Source: Chaetorhynchus papuensis (lineage: Eukaryota > Chordata > Aves > Passeriformes > Rhipiduridae). From it: a DNA stretch of 64,000 nucleotides. Below, piece by piece: positions 9,850 to 20,190 of the stretch. Position numbers and translations under genes: made by a program. Position 1 is the stretch's first letter. Each line of letters starts with the position of its first letter. The stretch lies in NCBI GenBank assembly GCA_013396525.1, contig VWYX01000735.1, positions 1 through 64,000 on the forward strand, read 5' to 3'. The notes under the pieces are model-generated. The model ran no database searches. It saw only the letters and a list, made by a program, of their open reading frames with translations, and was not told the DNA's origin.

Positions 9850-11260
9850 CCACAGCGTCCCTCCCGCGGCTGTGACAGGGACCTCCGCTGGCTGCTCGCT
9901 CACTCTCGCTGCCTGACAGAGCCTTGCACAACTCCCCCTGCTCTGAAAGTGATTCCTGCCCAGCTTTCTCTCCCATTTTCAGGGATCCAGGCAGGGCCCT
10001 GCTGTGCCGCTGAACGTGCCCGGGTGAGCCCCGGCACCGCCAGCGAGCGCTGATGGACGGCAGTGGAGCAGCGGGAGAGGGATGGAGAGCAGGAGCCCAT
10101 AACTCCCTGTTAAAAAATAGAGAGCGGGCACAAGTAACTCCCTGAGTGATGAGTGATTCCTGGTGCGTCCCCTTGGGTCAGGAAGCATCTGAGAGAGTCG
10201 TTTTTAAAGATGACTGAAAGGAGCCGGAATCCCCGCGCCGTCAGTGCGGTGCCTCGGCCCCGCATTCCCAGCCCAGATACCTCACCCGCCCGGCTCTGAG
10301 CCTGGCCCTGCCCCTGGCATTCACCCCCGGGGCTCTGGGGAGCCTGGGAGGATGCGGGGCAATGCCTGGGCTGCGGGCACAGCACACCCTGCTGCTCCCC
10401 ACCACTCTCTCTGCACCATTCCTGTTTCCTCACAGACCACGGTGCTGCTTCTCCCCCGCCTCCCTGGCGGGGGTTTCTTGGATCCGAATCCATTGTTTCT
10501 GAGAAGTCGCCGTTTATGACCGGCCTCTGAGCCCAGGGATCATCTCACAAGCTCAGGAAACGCCTGACACCGTGGAGCTGTGCTCAGCAATTAATGGTCC
10601 TGCGTGAGCCTGATTAATTGTGGAGCTCCTACCAACCTCCGTGGGGAGGGGCTGCACTGAAGGTGTGAAGGGTCTGAGCTTCTCCTCTGGCCAGGTCATC
10701 CAGAACCTCCTGGGAGCACAGTCCTATTTCCTCCGGCAGGTTACAGTTTGAAGTCTGTTTTCTGGGATTTGACCACATCCAATCCCGTCTCTCCGACCAT
10801 TAAGGCTGAATTCTGCCTTTGCTGCCTGGCACAGCCTCTGGGCCCCGAGTGTCAACGCTCCCCCATTGCACAGGGTGGGAATAAAGACAAAGATGGAATC
10901 TCAACTCCACTCAAGATTTTGCCAGAAATGGGATTTTTTTTTTTCCCCAGTTCAGACACTGTAGAATGGATCCTCCCCGCTCAGAGGAGCAGGGGAGTGA
11001 TGGAGATCAGAGCCCCTGACGGGTCCTGGAGGGGCTGGAGCTGCAACCCAGCACCTCTGAGGGCAGACAACGGACTGCCAAAAACCCTTGTGAGCAATGC
11101 CAGGCATGAAATCCCTCGAAACAGCAGCACAAGCCCTTCCCAGGCTGAGCAAGGCAGCTCTGGCTGCGAGCTGGTGGCAGCAGCTGAGTGCCTGGGATGA
11201 ATCACGGTGTTGTTGTGCCTTCCCTGGACGGCACCGGCGGATTTGGGTGTCTGATCATCG
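9850..11260. other. Non-coding GC-rich stretch
   Basis: No gene recognised. ORFs on both strands (up to 150 codons) are mutually overlapping and without domains. The only structured item I see is the CAATTAAT/ATTAATTG inverted repeat at 10588-10620. Confidence 0.5.
10588..10620. promoter_or_regulatory. Inverted homeodomain sites, 8-bp arms
   Basis: CAATTAAT at 10588-10595 and its exact complement ATTAATTG at 10613-10620 are separated by 17 bases, which places the two sites roughly 2.5 helical turns apart. They sit alone in GC-rich DNA. A spaced pair of homeodomain sites is inferred. Confidence 0.35.
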
Positions 11261-11269
11261 CCTGGATAC

Positions 11270-11560
11270 CTTTTCCTTGTGTCAATATTTTTGCTGTGGA
11301 ACAGTACACAGCCTTCTACCTGAAGTTTTACAAACTGGCAGGGTACTATTACAAAAGATTACTTAATTGCAGATTACTACTGTACATTTGAATCTCAGCA
11401 TCTCATTAAGCTGTCAGCTTTAATTACCATTATATGTTTAGATTATGCCACAGATTATTTAGTTCGGTACCTTGGTTTGCCAACCTGTTTGCTTGGTGAC
11501 ATGACAGGGTGGTAATTACGGCATTACTGGAAAACCTAAATTTTTCCATGGGAAAGATGA
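11270..11560. promoter_or_regulatory. AT-rich candidate conserved non-coding element
   Basis: About 290 bases of repeat-free AT-rich DNA contain TAATTA cores at about 11423 and 11513-11518, TTAATTGC, repeated ATTAC/GATTAC half sites and TGACATGACAG with two MEIS-like TGACA cores. A short symmetric TTGG...CCAA arrangement at about 11472-11483 resembles a compressed NFI site. Enhancer function is inferred. Confidence 0.4.
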
Positions 11561-11840
11561 GAAGCCCTTGGCACCAGCAGTGACCCCACAAAGCAGCGTT
11601 TGCTCCGTGTGGGTCTGGATCTCTCAGACCGGGCTGGTTCCTCACCCTGGGGGAAGGGGATGTGCACAAGGGGCCGGGGTCTGTGGGGTGTGAAATGCTC
11701 ACAGGGAAACCCAAACCCGGCTGGATTGAACAAAACCCCCTGGAGCAGGAAGGGCTGAAATCTCCTTCCTGCCCTGAGCCTCTTTTCCACACCCAGGTAG
11801 AAGGATGCAGGGGAGGTGTGAGGTACAGCATCTGTATCTG
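11560..11840. other. Non-coding spacer
   Basis: GC-balanced sequence between two AT-rich islands. Nothing recognised. Confidence 0.5.
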
Positions 11841-12240
11841 TCACTGCAGATGGAGAGACATAAATTACAGGTATAAAAATCCATACTATTTGCTTCCTCT
11901 CTGGGTGCAATCAGAAGAGTTCTATACATCTTTATATTTATGCAGCAATAAATACATTAGATAAAAGCAATCTATTCAAGTCACAATTACCTCTTACTCA
12001 AATACACCTTGCAAGGAATTTGTCTCCTGTTCTGATGGCATATGCTGTGTATTGATATTATTTTGTCTGGTTATTATTAAAAAAACCCCCGTCTCTGCCT
12101 CACTCTAATCTTTTCCTTGGCACAGCCATTGTTTTAAAAGCCTAGAATGATAATAAAGTATGGGGAAAACACTTAGGAGAGCCATCCATTTCTCAGCCCG
12201 TCCTCAGTTAATTAATACTCCGCGTTCTCCAGAGGAGAAA
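11840..12240. promoter_or_regulatory. AT-rich candidate conserved non-coding element
   Basis: Roughly 400 bases, strongly AT-rich, with repeated ATAAATA/ATTTATA stretches, ATTGATATTATT and AGTTAATTAATAC near 12207. Short simple A and T tracts are present but there is no tandem repeat. It ends at the start of a CpG-rich segment. Confidence 0.35.
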
Positions 12241-12339
12241 TCTCAGCTCCTTCGCCAAATTAAGGCAGGAGGAGATGCCATAAATATTCCTCTGGGCTGG
12301 AGCCGCTTTTGCTTCCATTGCAGTTCTGAGCTCCCGGAG

Positions 12340-12720
12340 CTCTCTCAGCCTGGAGCTGAGCACCCTCCCTCCCCAGCCGCGGGGAAAAGGGGTTGTTTTT
12401 CCTCTTTTTGAGGGGTGAGGGGGCCTCCCCTCGCTGCTGCTGGACGAATCACCCGGCAGTCCCTGCCCCCGGCCCCGTTCCACCTCCAGCCAGGGGCTCC
12501 TTCCCGCACGCCTCGGGGGTTTCACCGGGGATTGGCAGGAGGAGCTCCCGTGTTCCTCGGAGCGGTGCTGGGTTATCCCTCCTGCCTTCCACGCTCCTTG
12601 GTCCAGCTGAGGGCACAATCCTGCCAGCCCAGCTGCCGGGGTTGTTTGAGATTTTTCCCTGCGGTCGGAGAGGTTTAAACTGCTCCTCATCCGTGTAACC
12701 TCCGCGGGTCGGGGAGGGTG
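12340..12720. promoter_or_regulatory. CpG-island-like segment
   Basis: About 25 CpGs fall in 380 bases of GC-rich DNA directly between two AT-rich islands. A TATATATAAAAAG stretch near 12728 lies at its right border and could act as a TATA-like element on either strand. No exon is recognisable next to it. Confidence 0.4.
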
Positions 12721-12949
12721 GGACTTTATATATAAAAAGAAACGTCTCCCCTTTAAGTATTTGGATTCCAAGTGTGCCCCACAGCAGAGAAAAATCTCGT
12801 CCCCGTTGGCTTCGAACATCAGAAATTAGAACGAGGCAGCAGCACCAGTTTAATGCCAGGAGCTCAGTAACGACTTTGGCCTGGTGGATTTTTCCTGGCT
12901 AATTCCCTCCAACGTTCCCTCCCTGGCAGTTTTATTTCCCAAAGAGAAA

Positions 12950-13230
12950 GCAGGGACTTTGTCAGGGAGAAGTTTCCTGATGAGAGATTAGAATCATAAC
13001 CAAATTAAATGATTGTCTCTAACTAATTAGATTAGTTTAAATTGAATAATGAAACCTTTAGCTGTATTTAATGTAACATGCCTGAAGTCCAACGATTAGT
13101 CTGCTGAATGAAGCTAAACAATTAAAAACACAATCTATTTTATAGCTTATTTTATAGGAACAATTGGAAAAACTATTACTGCTGAAATCTGCAGAGGAAA
13201 TGCACAATTACGAGCCCGAGAGGAGCAGGC
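12950..13230. promoter_or_regulatory. Strong candidate element with paired-class homeodomain P3 site
   Basis: This block of about 280 bases is very AT-rich and non-repetitive. At 13021-13037 AACTAAT and ATTAGTT form a perfect 7-base inverted repeat around TAG. Its core TAAT-TAG-ATTA (13024-13034) is exactly the P3 site that paired-class homeodomains bind as cooperative dimers. Further homeodomain half sites and a CAATTAAAA run follow. It is the best-looking homeodomain element in the window; activity is inferred. Confidence 0.45.
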
Positions 13231-13520
13231 AGAGCAGGGAGTGAGCAGCAGGGCCAGGTGAGGCATCAGGAACGACTTGGGCCTTCCTCCCAACCAACAC
13301 TGGCCAGCTCTGGCACTCATCACTTCATTACTGAGGTCATGGGGGAAAAAAACACCTTAATTCCCAAACATCTTGGTCCCACTGGATCAATGTTAAAATT
13401 TAAAGAAACCCCAAACCCACAAGTATTTAATGCCTCAGGTAAAAATCAGAGGATTGTTTTGTGACAAGTGTTTTCATGACTCGTGCATTGCATGGACATC
13501 AAGGAGGAACTCTGTAATGT

Positions 13521-13893
13521 ACAGCCATCCATCCTTTATCCATCCTTTATCCATCCTTCATCCATCCTTTATCCATCCTTNNNNNNNNNNNNNNNNNNNN
13601 NNNNNNNNNNNNNNNNNNNNNNNNNNNNNNNNNNNNNNNNNNNNNNNNNNNNNNNNNNNNNNNNNNNNNNNNNNNNNNNNNNNNNNNNNNNNNNNNNNNN
13701 NNNNNNNNNNNNNNNNNNNNNNNNNNNNNNNNNNNNNNNNNNNNNNNNNNNNNNNNNNNNNNNNNNNNNNNNNNNNNNNNNNNNNNNNNNNNNNNNNNNN
13801 NNNNNNNNNNNNNNNNNNNNNNNNNNNNNNNNNNNNNNNNNNNNNCCATCCATCCATCCATCCATCCATCCATCCATCCATCCATCCATCCAT
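13521..13893 (+). repeat. Simple repeat (11-bp to CCAT tetranucleotide) with assembly gap
   Basis: The left flank is an 11-base repeat based on ATCCATCCTTT, with a C variant, at about 13524-13580. The right flank is pure (CCAT)n from 13846 to about 13892. The unit change across the gap suggests that a long array with internal variation was not assembled. ORFs predicted through it are artefacts of N translation. Confidence 0.95.
13581..13845. other. Assembly gap (265 N)
   Basis: A run of 265 undetermined bases lies inside the tandem repeat. Its true length is unknown because collapsed tandem repeats are often mis-sized. Confidence 1.
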
Positions 13894-13899
13894 CTGCCC

Positions 13900-15280
13900 A
13901 TCCTGGGTTTCACAACCCAAGGAAATGCTGCAGTGTTATGACAAAGCCCCTGGGAATGCATTTGCACCTCGAAGCACCCGAACAACTTTAAAAACGAAGC
14001 TTTCAGACACCCAAAGCACAGCCTGGGCCTCTGGCAAGCACCCAACTCCCTCCCAGAAATGCATCTCAGGCTCCCAGGCCTTTGAGGCCCTGCCTGGGCC
14101 AGAATTGTGGTTGTACAGGAAGATGCTGCAGGGGCACCAAGTGCAAAAAGCCATTTTTGCCCTGGTTCCCTCTGTGGGTGCTCCTGGTGCTGGCACAGAG
14201 CTCCCTGCAGAGCCTGGCCCGGCCACACAAACCCCTCAGCACAGAACACGAGTGGCACAGGGCAGCTGGGACACACTCGGGAGCTTTTCCCTCACCCAAA
14301 CCTCCTCGTGAGAGCTTTTCCAAACATCTCCCCTCAACTCCCAGAGCTGAGCTCCCAGTCCTGTTGGGATATCTGCCCGTTTGGAGTGACTAATCCTGTT
14401 TTGGAGGTTGCTGGGCAATAGGGCCCTTTTATTTGCTCGGGAGGAAGCTGCAGCATTTCAAGCAGCATGAATTCCAGCCTGCTACAAGTCTCCCAGCTGG
14501 CAGAACAGCTTGAACATTCTGTATTTTTGATGAAATCTTTGATCACCTCATTGCAAGATCTGGTTGCCTACTCTCAGCTCTCTGGCAGCTCTGAGCACAA
14601 CCTGCCATTTCGAGATGGGGTTTGTTCTTTTACGGATTAGGCGCATTAAATAAATAAACCAAACTGTCTTAGAGATCTCCTGATCAATAATGGCACGGGC
14701 CCAGGGGCCTGGGAACACGGCACACAAAATTCCAGAGCGAAACCAGTGTCAGTCAGACCCTCCCGTGCCCATCTCCTGAGGGAAGGTGCCTGCCCTGCTT
14801 CGGCTGAACACAGAAGGCACCGCTGATCCCTCGTTACCTTGGAGATCTTTCTGTTCCCAGGTTACCACCTACATCACGAGGAAACACGGCCGTGGAATGA
14901 GCAGTGGAAGCTCCAGCTCGTTCCTAGAAGAGCAAGGAGGACACGTGGAGACACCAAAAGCATCCCCCCCACAGCCACCAGCAGCGGGGCAGCACCGCAC
15001 CACGGGAACGTTCCTGCAGGATCCAGGAGGACTCTGCTGCTCCCTCCTCGGCCAGCAGAACCCAGGACACAGCCAGGAGCTGCCCAGCCCGGAGCAGCCC
15101 CTCAGCAGCTGCAGTTCAGCCAAGCTGAGATCCCATCTGAGGTGCCCTCCTTGTCGGCATCGCAGCTTTCGTGTCTGTAGTAGCGAGGGAAGAAACCGAG
15201 GTTGTGTGAGTCACACGTCAACCCTGCCAGGATGGGGAAAGGGCTGTGCGGTGCAGGAATTCCTTTGTCAATGTCAGCTG
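13900..15280. other. Non-coding stretch, no gene recognised
   Basis: GC-rich DNA with overlapping domain-free ORFs up to 168 codons (14786-15292). An AT-rich patch at 14620-14700 contains CATTAAATAAATAAACC and a TGATCAATAAT site. No splice-flanked ORF convinced me. Confidence 0.45.
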
Positions 15281-15289
15281 AGACAAACA

Positions 15290-15520
15290 TAAGGAAAAAT
15301 ATACTGCAAAGTGTTTCCTTGAATTTATTGTATCAGCTGTGATGTTTATTGCTGCCTGGACTCTGTCCCGAGGATTATTTTAAATTATGAGTTCTTCAGT
15401 GGGGACCTTCACTGAGGCAATATTTATATAAACACGGGCTTGATTAAGAGCAAAGAGAAGTCAGCAGGAATTTTTCCCCTTGTCTTCAGAGGCTTTAAAT
15501 TACATCCACGTTGCAGGACT
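15290..15520. promoter_or_regulatory. AT-rich candidate conserved non-coding element
   Basis: A repeat-free AT-rich island with GAATTTATTGTATC, TTAAATTATGAG, ATATTTATATAAAC and a TGATTAAGAG site. Borders are GC-rich. Regulatory role inferred. Confidence 0.3.
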
Positions 15521-16260
15521 TTCTGAGAGGCCGATTTGGGATTCCAGCTTCGTGCTGGGTTTGTGAGCATCGGGGCAGCTCAGGGGCAGCAACGAGAGCA
15601 CGTGGAACAAAAGCTCTGAGCAGGTGCTGCCCTGGCCATCAAGCTGCTTGAAGAGACTGGCACTGAGCAAAAATCCTGGGGAAGTCACGAGGTGGCCAAA
15701 GGCACCACGGCTCCCATCCCTGCTCTTCTCTTCTGCCCCCTGTAAAGGTTTCACAGGCAGGCAGCACCTTGTGGGAAGCAGGGTTTGGAGGAGCTGTGAA
15801 TCACCCAGCCCTCAGCAGGAGGAAAGGTAAATTTGCATCTCTGACAAGGAGCAGGGAGAGGCTTCCGAGTGGTTTGCCCGAATTCAGCAAACTGGTCCCA
15901 AACTGGAGGGTGACCCATGCACCCCCTCAAACCCCTGCCAGTGCCCCCATCAGCCCCACGTCCCCTCCTCACACAGCAAATCCCCAGGCCACGGATCCGA
16001 TGGCATTTTGGCAAGCCAGAGCCTCTCCTCACGAGCTCCTTCCTCGACTCAGATTTGCCAATCAATCAATGGCTGCGTCCCGATCACAATAAAGCCTTCA
16101 TCTCCGTACACAGCCTGTCAGAAATGACAGCTTCCCGCTCTAATATCGTGGGAAATGGATCGGCTGGGGAGGAGGCACCTGTTGGATCCCTGGAGTGGGA
16201 GAGAGAGGGGAGGAGACTGCAGGAAACCCTCTTGGTGACGGCCCCACCCTGCTGAGGCCG
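15520..16260. other. Non-coding stretch with one octamer
   Basis: GC-rich DNA with a perfect octamer ATTTGCAT at 15831-15838, isolated from other AT-rich sequence. Overlapping short ORFs only. Nothing else recognised. Confidence 0.45.
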
Positions 16261-16269
16261 AGCCCACCC

Positions 16270-16600
16270 TGACTGAACAGCCACTCTCTAATTAAGGGCT
16301 CCTTCTGCCACACTCTCTGCAAATTCCATTTCTTCTTTGCCTCTTCCCTCAGCCCTGACCTAATGCAAACCAGTCACTCACATTTCCACGAATCGAAGCA
16401 GATAACGTAGCTCTCAGCTACGCTAAAAAGATGGCCAGACACATCCAAGATGTTTCAAACTTCATTTGAGGACTAACATAAGTGATTAACAGTTGTCTGT
16501 AGCATTAGGAGGCAGGGAGTGGAAGTCCTTTTATCAAATTGTGAGCTGCCAACAACTTCCCGCTGACAAGCTATCTTTAAATTCCTCATAATGCCTCTGC
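16270..16600. promoter_or_regulatory. Candidate conserved element with perfect short palindrome
   Basis: The island holds a perfect inverted repeat at 16406-16422 (CGTAGCT, a CTC spacer, AGCTACG). This is followed by an AT-rich stretch with TAAGTGATTAACAGTTG (homeodomain/MYB-like), TTTTATCAAATTG and ATCTTTAAATTCC. It ends 275 bases before the 57-bp minisatellite. Confidence 0.35.
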
Positions 16601-16873
16601 AAAGCCCTAAAGCTTTGTTGAATCCCTCGCCTGCAGCCTCCCGACGTCAGCCCTTCCACCCCTTGTCACGGGGAAACGTGGCCACAGCGAGCCTTGGAGC
16701 CACGGGTGCACACCGAGGGCTGGGGGCCCGGGTTCCTGCTCTGCTCCAGCCACGGAACAGCAGCGAACCCTCGGCAATCGGGGCTTTTTGGTCGTTCTGG
16801 ACCTTGCCCAGAGAGACAACGGGGTGGGAGCCGACTCACAAAGCCCCTCAGAACAAACAAGGCTGGCACCGCT

Positions 16874-17280
16874 GGCCCCAGAAACGCAGCCGGGTGAGGG
16901 GTCAGTGAGGGCAGAGCCCTGTGAGATTCTGTCCCCAAAAACGCAGCCGGGTGAGGGGTCAGTGAGGGCAGAGCCCTGTGAGAGTCTGTCCCCAAAAACG
17001 CAGCCGGGTGAGGGGTCAGTGAGGGCAGAGCCCTGTGAGAGTCTGTCCCCAAAAATGCAGCCAGGTGAGGGGTCAGTGAGGGCAGAGCCCTGTGAGAGTC
17101 TGTCCCCAAAAACGCAGCCAGGTGAGGGGTCAGTGAGGGCAGAGCCCTGTGAGAGTCTGTCCCCAAAAACGCAGCCAGGTGAGGGGTCAGTGAGGCCAGA
17201 GCCCTATGAGAATCTGTCCCCAAAAACGCAGCCGGGTGAGGGGTCAGTGAGGGCAGAGCCCTGTGAGGACCTGGCCCCAC
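16874..17280 (+). repeat. 57-bp minisatellite, seven copies
   Basis: Seven units with start-to-start spacing of exactly 57 bases (unit starts at 16884, 16941, 16998, 17055, 17112, 17169, 17226) differ by only a few substitutions and no indels. Because 57 is a multiple of three and the unit lacks stops, long ORFs run through the array on both strands: 200 codons plus (16788-17390) and 274 codons minus (16666-17490), each with a 19-residue repeat. The flanks of both ORFs show no domain. I read this as a VNTR, not a gene. Confidence 0.95.
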
Positions 17281-17619
17281 AGGCTGGGGCTCCACCAGCA
17301 CAACCCCGACTCCTTCCCAGCCTCGGGGAAGCTTTAACACTCGGCCTGTTCCGTCCTCAGCCCATTTGGGAGCCCTCTCCCTGTTTTTGACTCGCTCCCA
17401 GGCCCCCACGTGCGCTGCCCTTGTCCTTGGGGAGGAGTGGGGTTTCTCACAGGCACGGATGAACATCGGCTGTGCCTCTGAAGACCCCACAGAGCCCCTT
17501 CCCTCGCCCCCAGCCCTGCACTGTGGGGATGTGGGGCTTGTCTGGGCTTGGCTGATTCATCCTCCTGGATTAAGTCGCTCCAAAAGCATCAAAGAGCCTC
17601 CCCTGCCTCACGAGGAGCT

Positions 17620-17880
17620 GTGAGGTTTAATTACTCGACACAAGAGGTATTATGTGTTGTTGCAAAATATTATAATTTAGAGTATTCCATCCCATAATTA
17701 ACAAATGCATCAGGCAACGAGTAAAACCAATCTTAAAAATGAGTGGTTAAATTTTTCTTAATTACATCCACTGAACCGAATCTGCCCCTGAGCAATGCAC
17801 ATGTAATCCCAGTGAAGTCAGTGCAGTTGCACAGAAAACACTAAAATAAAAATAGTCTGTAGTTATCATCTCTGCTGCAG
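17620..17880. promoter_or_regulatory. AT-rich candidate conserved non-coding element
   Basis: Repeat-free AT-rich block with TAATTA cores at about 17627, 17693 and 17759, plus TATTATAATTTAGAG. It has sharp GC-rich borders. Regulatory role inferred from motif density. Confidence 0.35.
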
Positions 17881-18277
17881 CAATCCTTCCAGCCCCCCAC
17901 CAGGGCTAGGGACTCGGGCTTTATTTAGAGTTTGGAACGGGAACAATAAAGGTAAACTAAGCTGAACTGAGGAAGGAGCTGTGTGGCACTGGGATTTACA
18001 CAATGCACAAACAAAGGCTGAGTCCTCGTGTGGAATAGGGGTTGTCTGGTCCCACGCTGTAAAACAGAGCCCAGGTTCTCTGGTGACCGGGCCCCAGGTG
18101 ACGATGCCTTAGGAAGGATTCCTGTGGCAGAGCCTGAAGAGCTCATGGAGGAATTCCAGACTGCCCTGAACATGGAGCTCGGTGCGTCAGGGCGCTGCAG
18201 AAACCTCGGAGTGACACGGAAGGGAGGCCACTGTCACCTGCTCTGCATCTCTGCATCCAACCCCCACTGAAACAAAC
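17880..18277. other. Non-coding spacer
   Basis: Unique sequence between an AT-rich island and a minisatellite. An 80-codon ORF (18028-18270) has no recognisable domain. Nothing assigned. Confidence 0.45.
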
Positions 18278-18540
18278 ACTGCTGGATCCCTCCCCTCCTG
18301 CTCTCCCACTGCTGGATCCCTCCCCTCCTGCTCTCCCACTGCTGGATCCCCATCCCTCCTGCTCTCCCACTGCTGGATCCCTTTCCTCCTGCTCTCCCAC
18401 TGCTGGATCCCCATCCCTCCTGCTCTCCCACTGCTGGATCCCCATCCCTCCTGCTCTCCCACTGCTGGATCCCTTTCCTCCTGCTCCCCATCCCTCCCCT
18501 CCCTGCTCCCCATCCCTCCCCTCCTGCTCTCCCACTGCTC
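18278..18540 (+). repeat. 30/31-bp minisatellite, about seven copies plus decayed tail
   Basis: Units begin with GCTGGATCC at about 18281, 18311, 18341, 18372, 18402, 18433 and 18464, so spacing alternates between 30 and 31 bases. Each unit carries a GGATCC (BamHI) site. The strongly pyrimidine-rich array then degenerates into CCCATCCCTCC-type repeats to about 18540. The 1-base length changes shift frames, so minus-strand ORFs through it switch phase. Confidence 0.95.
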
Positions 18541-18669
18541 CTGGGCTGGGCACAGGTTGCATTTCAAAGCACAAAGCCTGGTCCTGCTGCCCACACAGGG
18601 AGCAGAGGCTGCTCTGATTGCAGGGAGGCTGTTCCGAGAGGCAGGCAGCAGACAGCTTGGGGAAGGGTG

Positions 18670-19200
18670 GCAAAATTCAGCTCCTAATTATTAGATTAAA
18701 ACCTCGGAACAGTTGTCATGTACGAAGGGACGAAGTAGAATTTGGCAAACAGGAAGGGGAAGAAAACAAGTCTTCTCATAATGATAAAAAGTCCCTGAAG
18801 ACAACCTTGTCATTTTTTTGAGAGCATCTCAACAGCTCCCTGCTTTTATTTTTTTGGTCACTGCTTATCAGAATTTGCATGGCTAGTTAGTGGGTTAATT
18901 TAATTATGAGCAGCATTTATGAACAGCCTGATGGGGGATCTGCAGAGGGCAATAGAGTCTGTTCCTGAATTATGAAATTGCACACACTCGCACATCTGGA
19001 AGCCGTCATGGGACGGATCTCTGTCTTGTAAATGCGTGTTGAGTGTTACAATATTTTACTAAGCACTCCCAATCTGTCAAGGTTTACAGGAGAGCAGAGA
19101 CTGGGAACATTTGGGATCATTTGTGGCTTAGAGCCATTAGCTACTTCCACCCACTTATTGTGACGTTATTAATAGCAAAATAATCTAAAGAGCAGGAGTT
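18670..19200. promoter_or_regulatory. Large candidate conserved element with POU octamer
   Basis: About 500 bases of non-repetitive AT-balanced DNA contain CCTAATTATTAG, a perfect octamer ATTTGCAT at 18873-18880 and GGTTAATTTAATTATGAG at about 18893-18910. A GACGTTATTAATAGCAAAATAATC stretch lies near 19161. POU and homeodomain sites lie within about 30 bases of each other at 18873-18910. It is among the best enhancer candidates here. Confidence 0.4.
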
Positions 19201-19860
19201 GGCTCGCTCGAGACCTGAGATAATGGAAGTGATTTTCACAGAGGGCCCAAAGCAGGGAGCCAGGGCCCGGCTGAACCCCGTGCTGGGGAGCACAGCCCCA
19301 TTTGGGGTGATGTGGTGGCACCTTTGCTCCTCAGGGGAGTCACCTGCAGCCCAGCCCAGCCCGGCTTCCATTTAAAAGGTGGCACAAGAAATCACCAGGG
19401 CGGAGGGGTGATGCCGAGCACCCCTGAGCAGGAGTCCCTGGTGAGCAGGGCACGGAACACCACGCTCAGGGACAAATCCAGACTGCATCAAACCCCAGAC
19501 AGCGCAGGAAAAGCTCCCTGACAGAACATGGGAGCTGTGGCTCCATGCTACCCCTCCTGAAACTCAAGTTTCCTGGCTAAAATCCAATGTCACTGAGCTC
19601 CAGTGACATCCAGGGATGTTTGTGACCACGGGATTGGCACTGCCAACTGCAAGGGACATCCTAAATCCTCCTCAACTACAAGGCAGAGACCACATTGGCC
19701 ACTTAAAGCTCTAATCATGTACAAGTCCAGTCCTAGCCTGGGACACAGGAACGGATTTCATCCCATGGAAAGGAAACCAGGACTTGGCCTGGGAAAGAAA
19801 CTTTGCACAAAGTTTCTTCATCTTTTGGAGCCGTGGCTCAATGAAAAGATTTGGAACACT
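19200..19860. other. Non-coding stretch
   Basis: GC-balanced sequence with a 103-codon ORF (19603-19914) and other short frames, none with domains. Nothing assigned. Confidence 0.45.
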
Positions 19861-20190
19861 TTGAAACTCCATGGAGCTTTTGGCTTCTTGTTAAGCCATT
19901 GCGTGTCTGTTTAATTTAAATCCTCATCCAATCATTAAATAGGGGTGTTTTTTTAAATGGGTCATTATGATGTGATTTATGACATTGGTGTAATTGTCAG
20001 AATTACTGTGGGTAATTAAAATATGAAACGATGCTGCCAGAGGCTTCGGTCCCTCTCAGCGCCCTCATTAAAAATCAGGAGCTGACCAAATTATAAATAG
20101 GCTGGTTTGCACAAGTTCGCAGGGAAAGCTAATTATGAAACTTATCCTCATGCACTCAGAACTCACACCATCAGTCATGCAAATTTCTCC
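19860..20190. promoter_or_regulatory. Candidate conserved element with octamer
   Basis: AT-rich block with TAATTA cores at about 20013 and 20128, CAATCATTAAATAGG near 19928, and a perfect octamer ATGCAAAT at 20177-20184. Regulatory role inferred. Confidence 0.4.

Noticed and set aside
13430..14311. Long ORFs crossing the N gap
   Set aside because: They consist largely of undetermined residues and simple-repeat translation (His-Pro-Ser-Ile), so they are artefacts.
16874..17280. CRISPR-like regular repeat
   Set aside because: Units are directly contiguous with no unique spacers, and the context is a vertebrate genome; it is a minisatellite.
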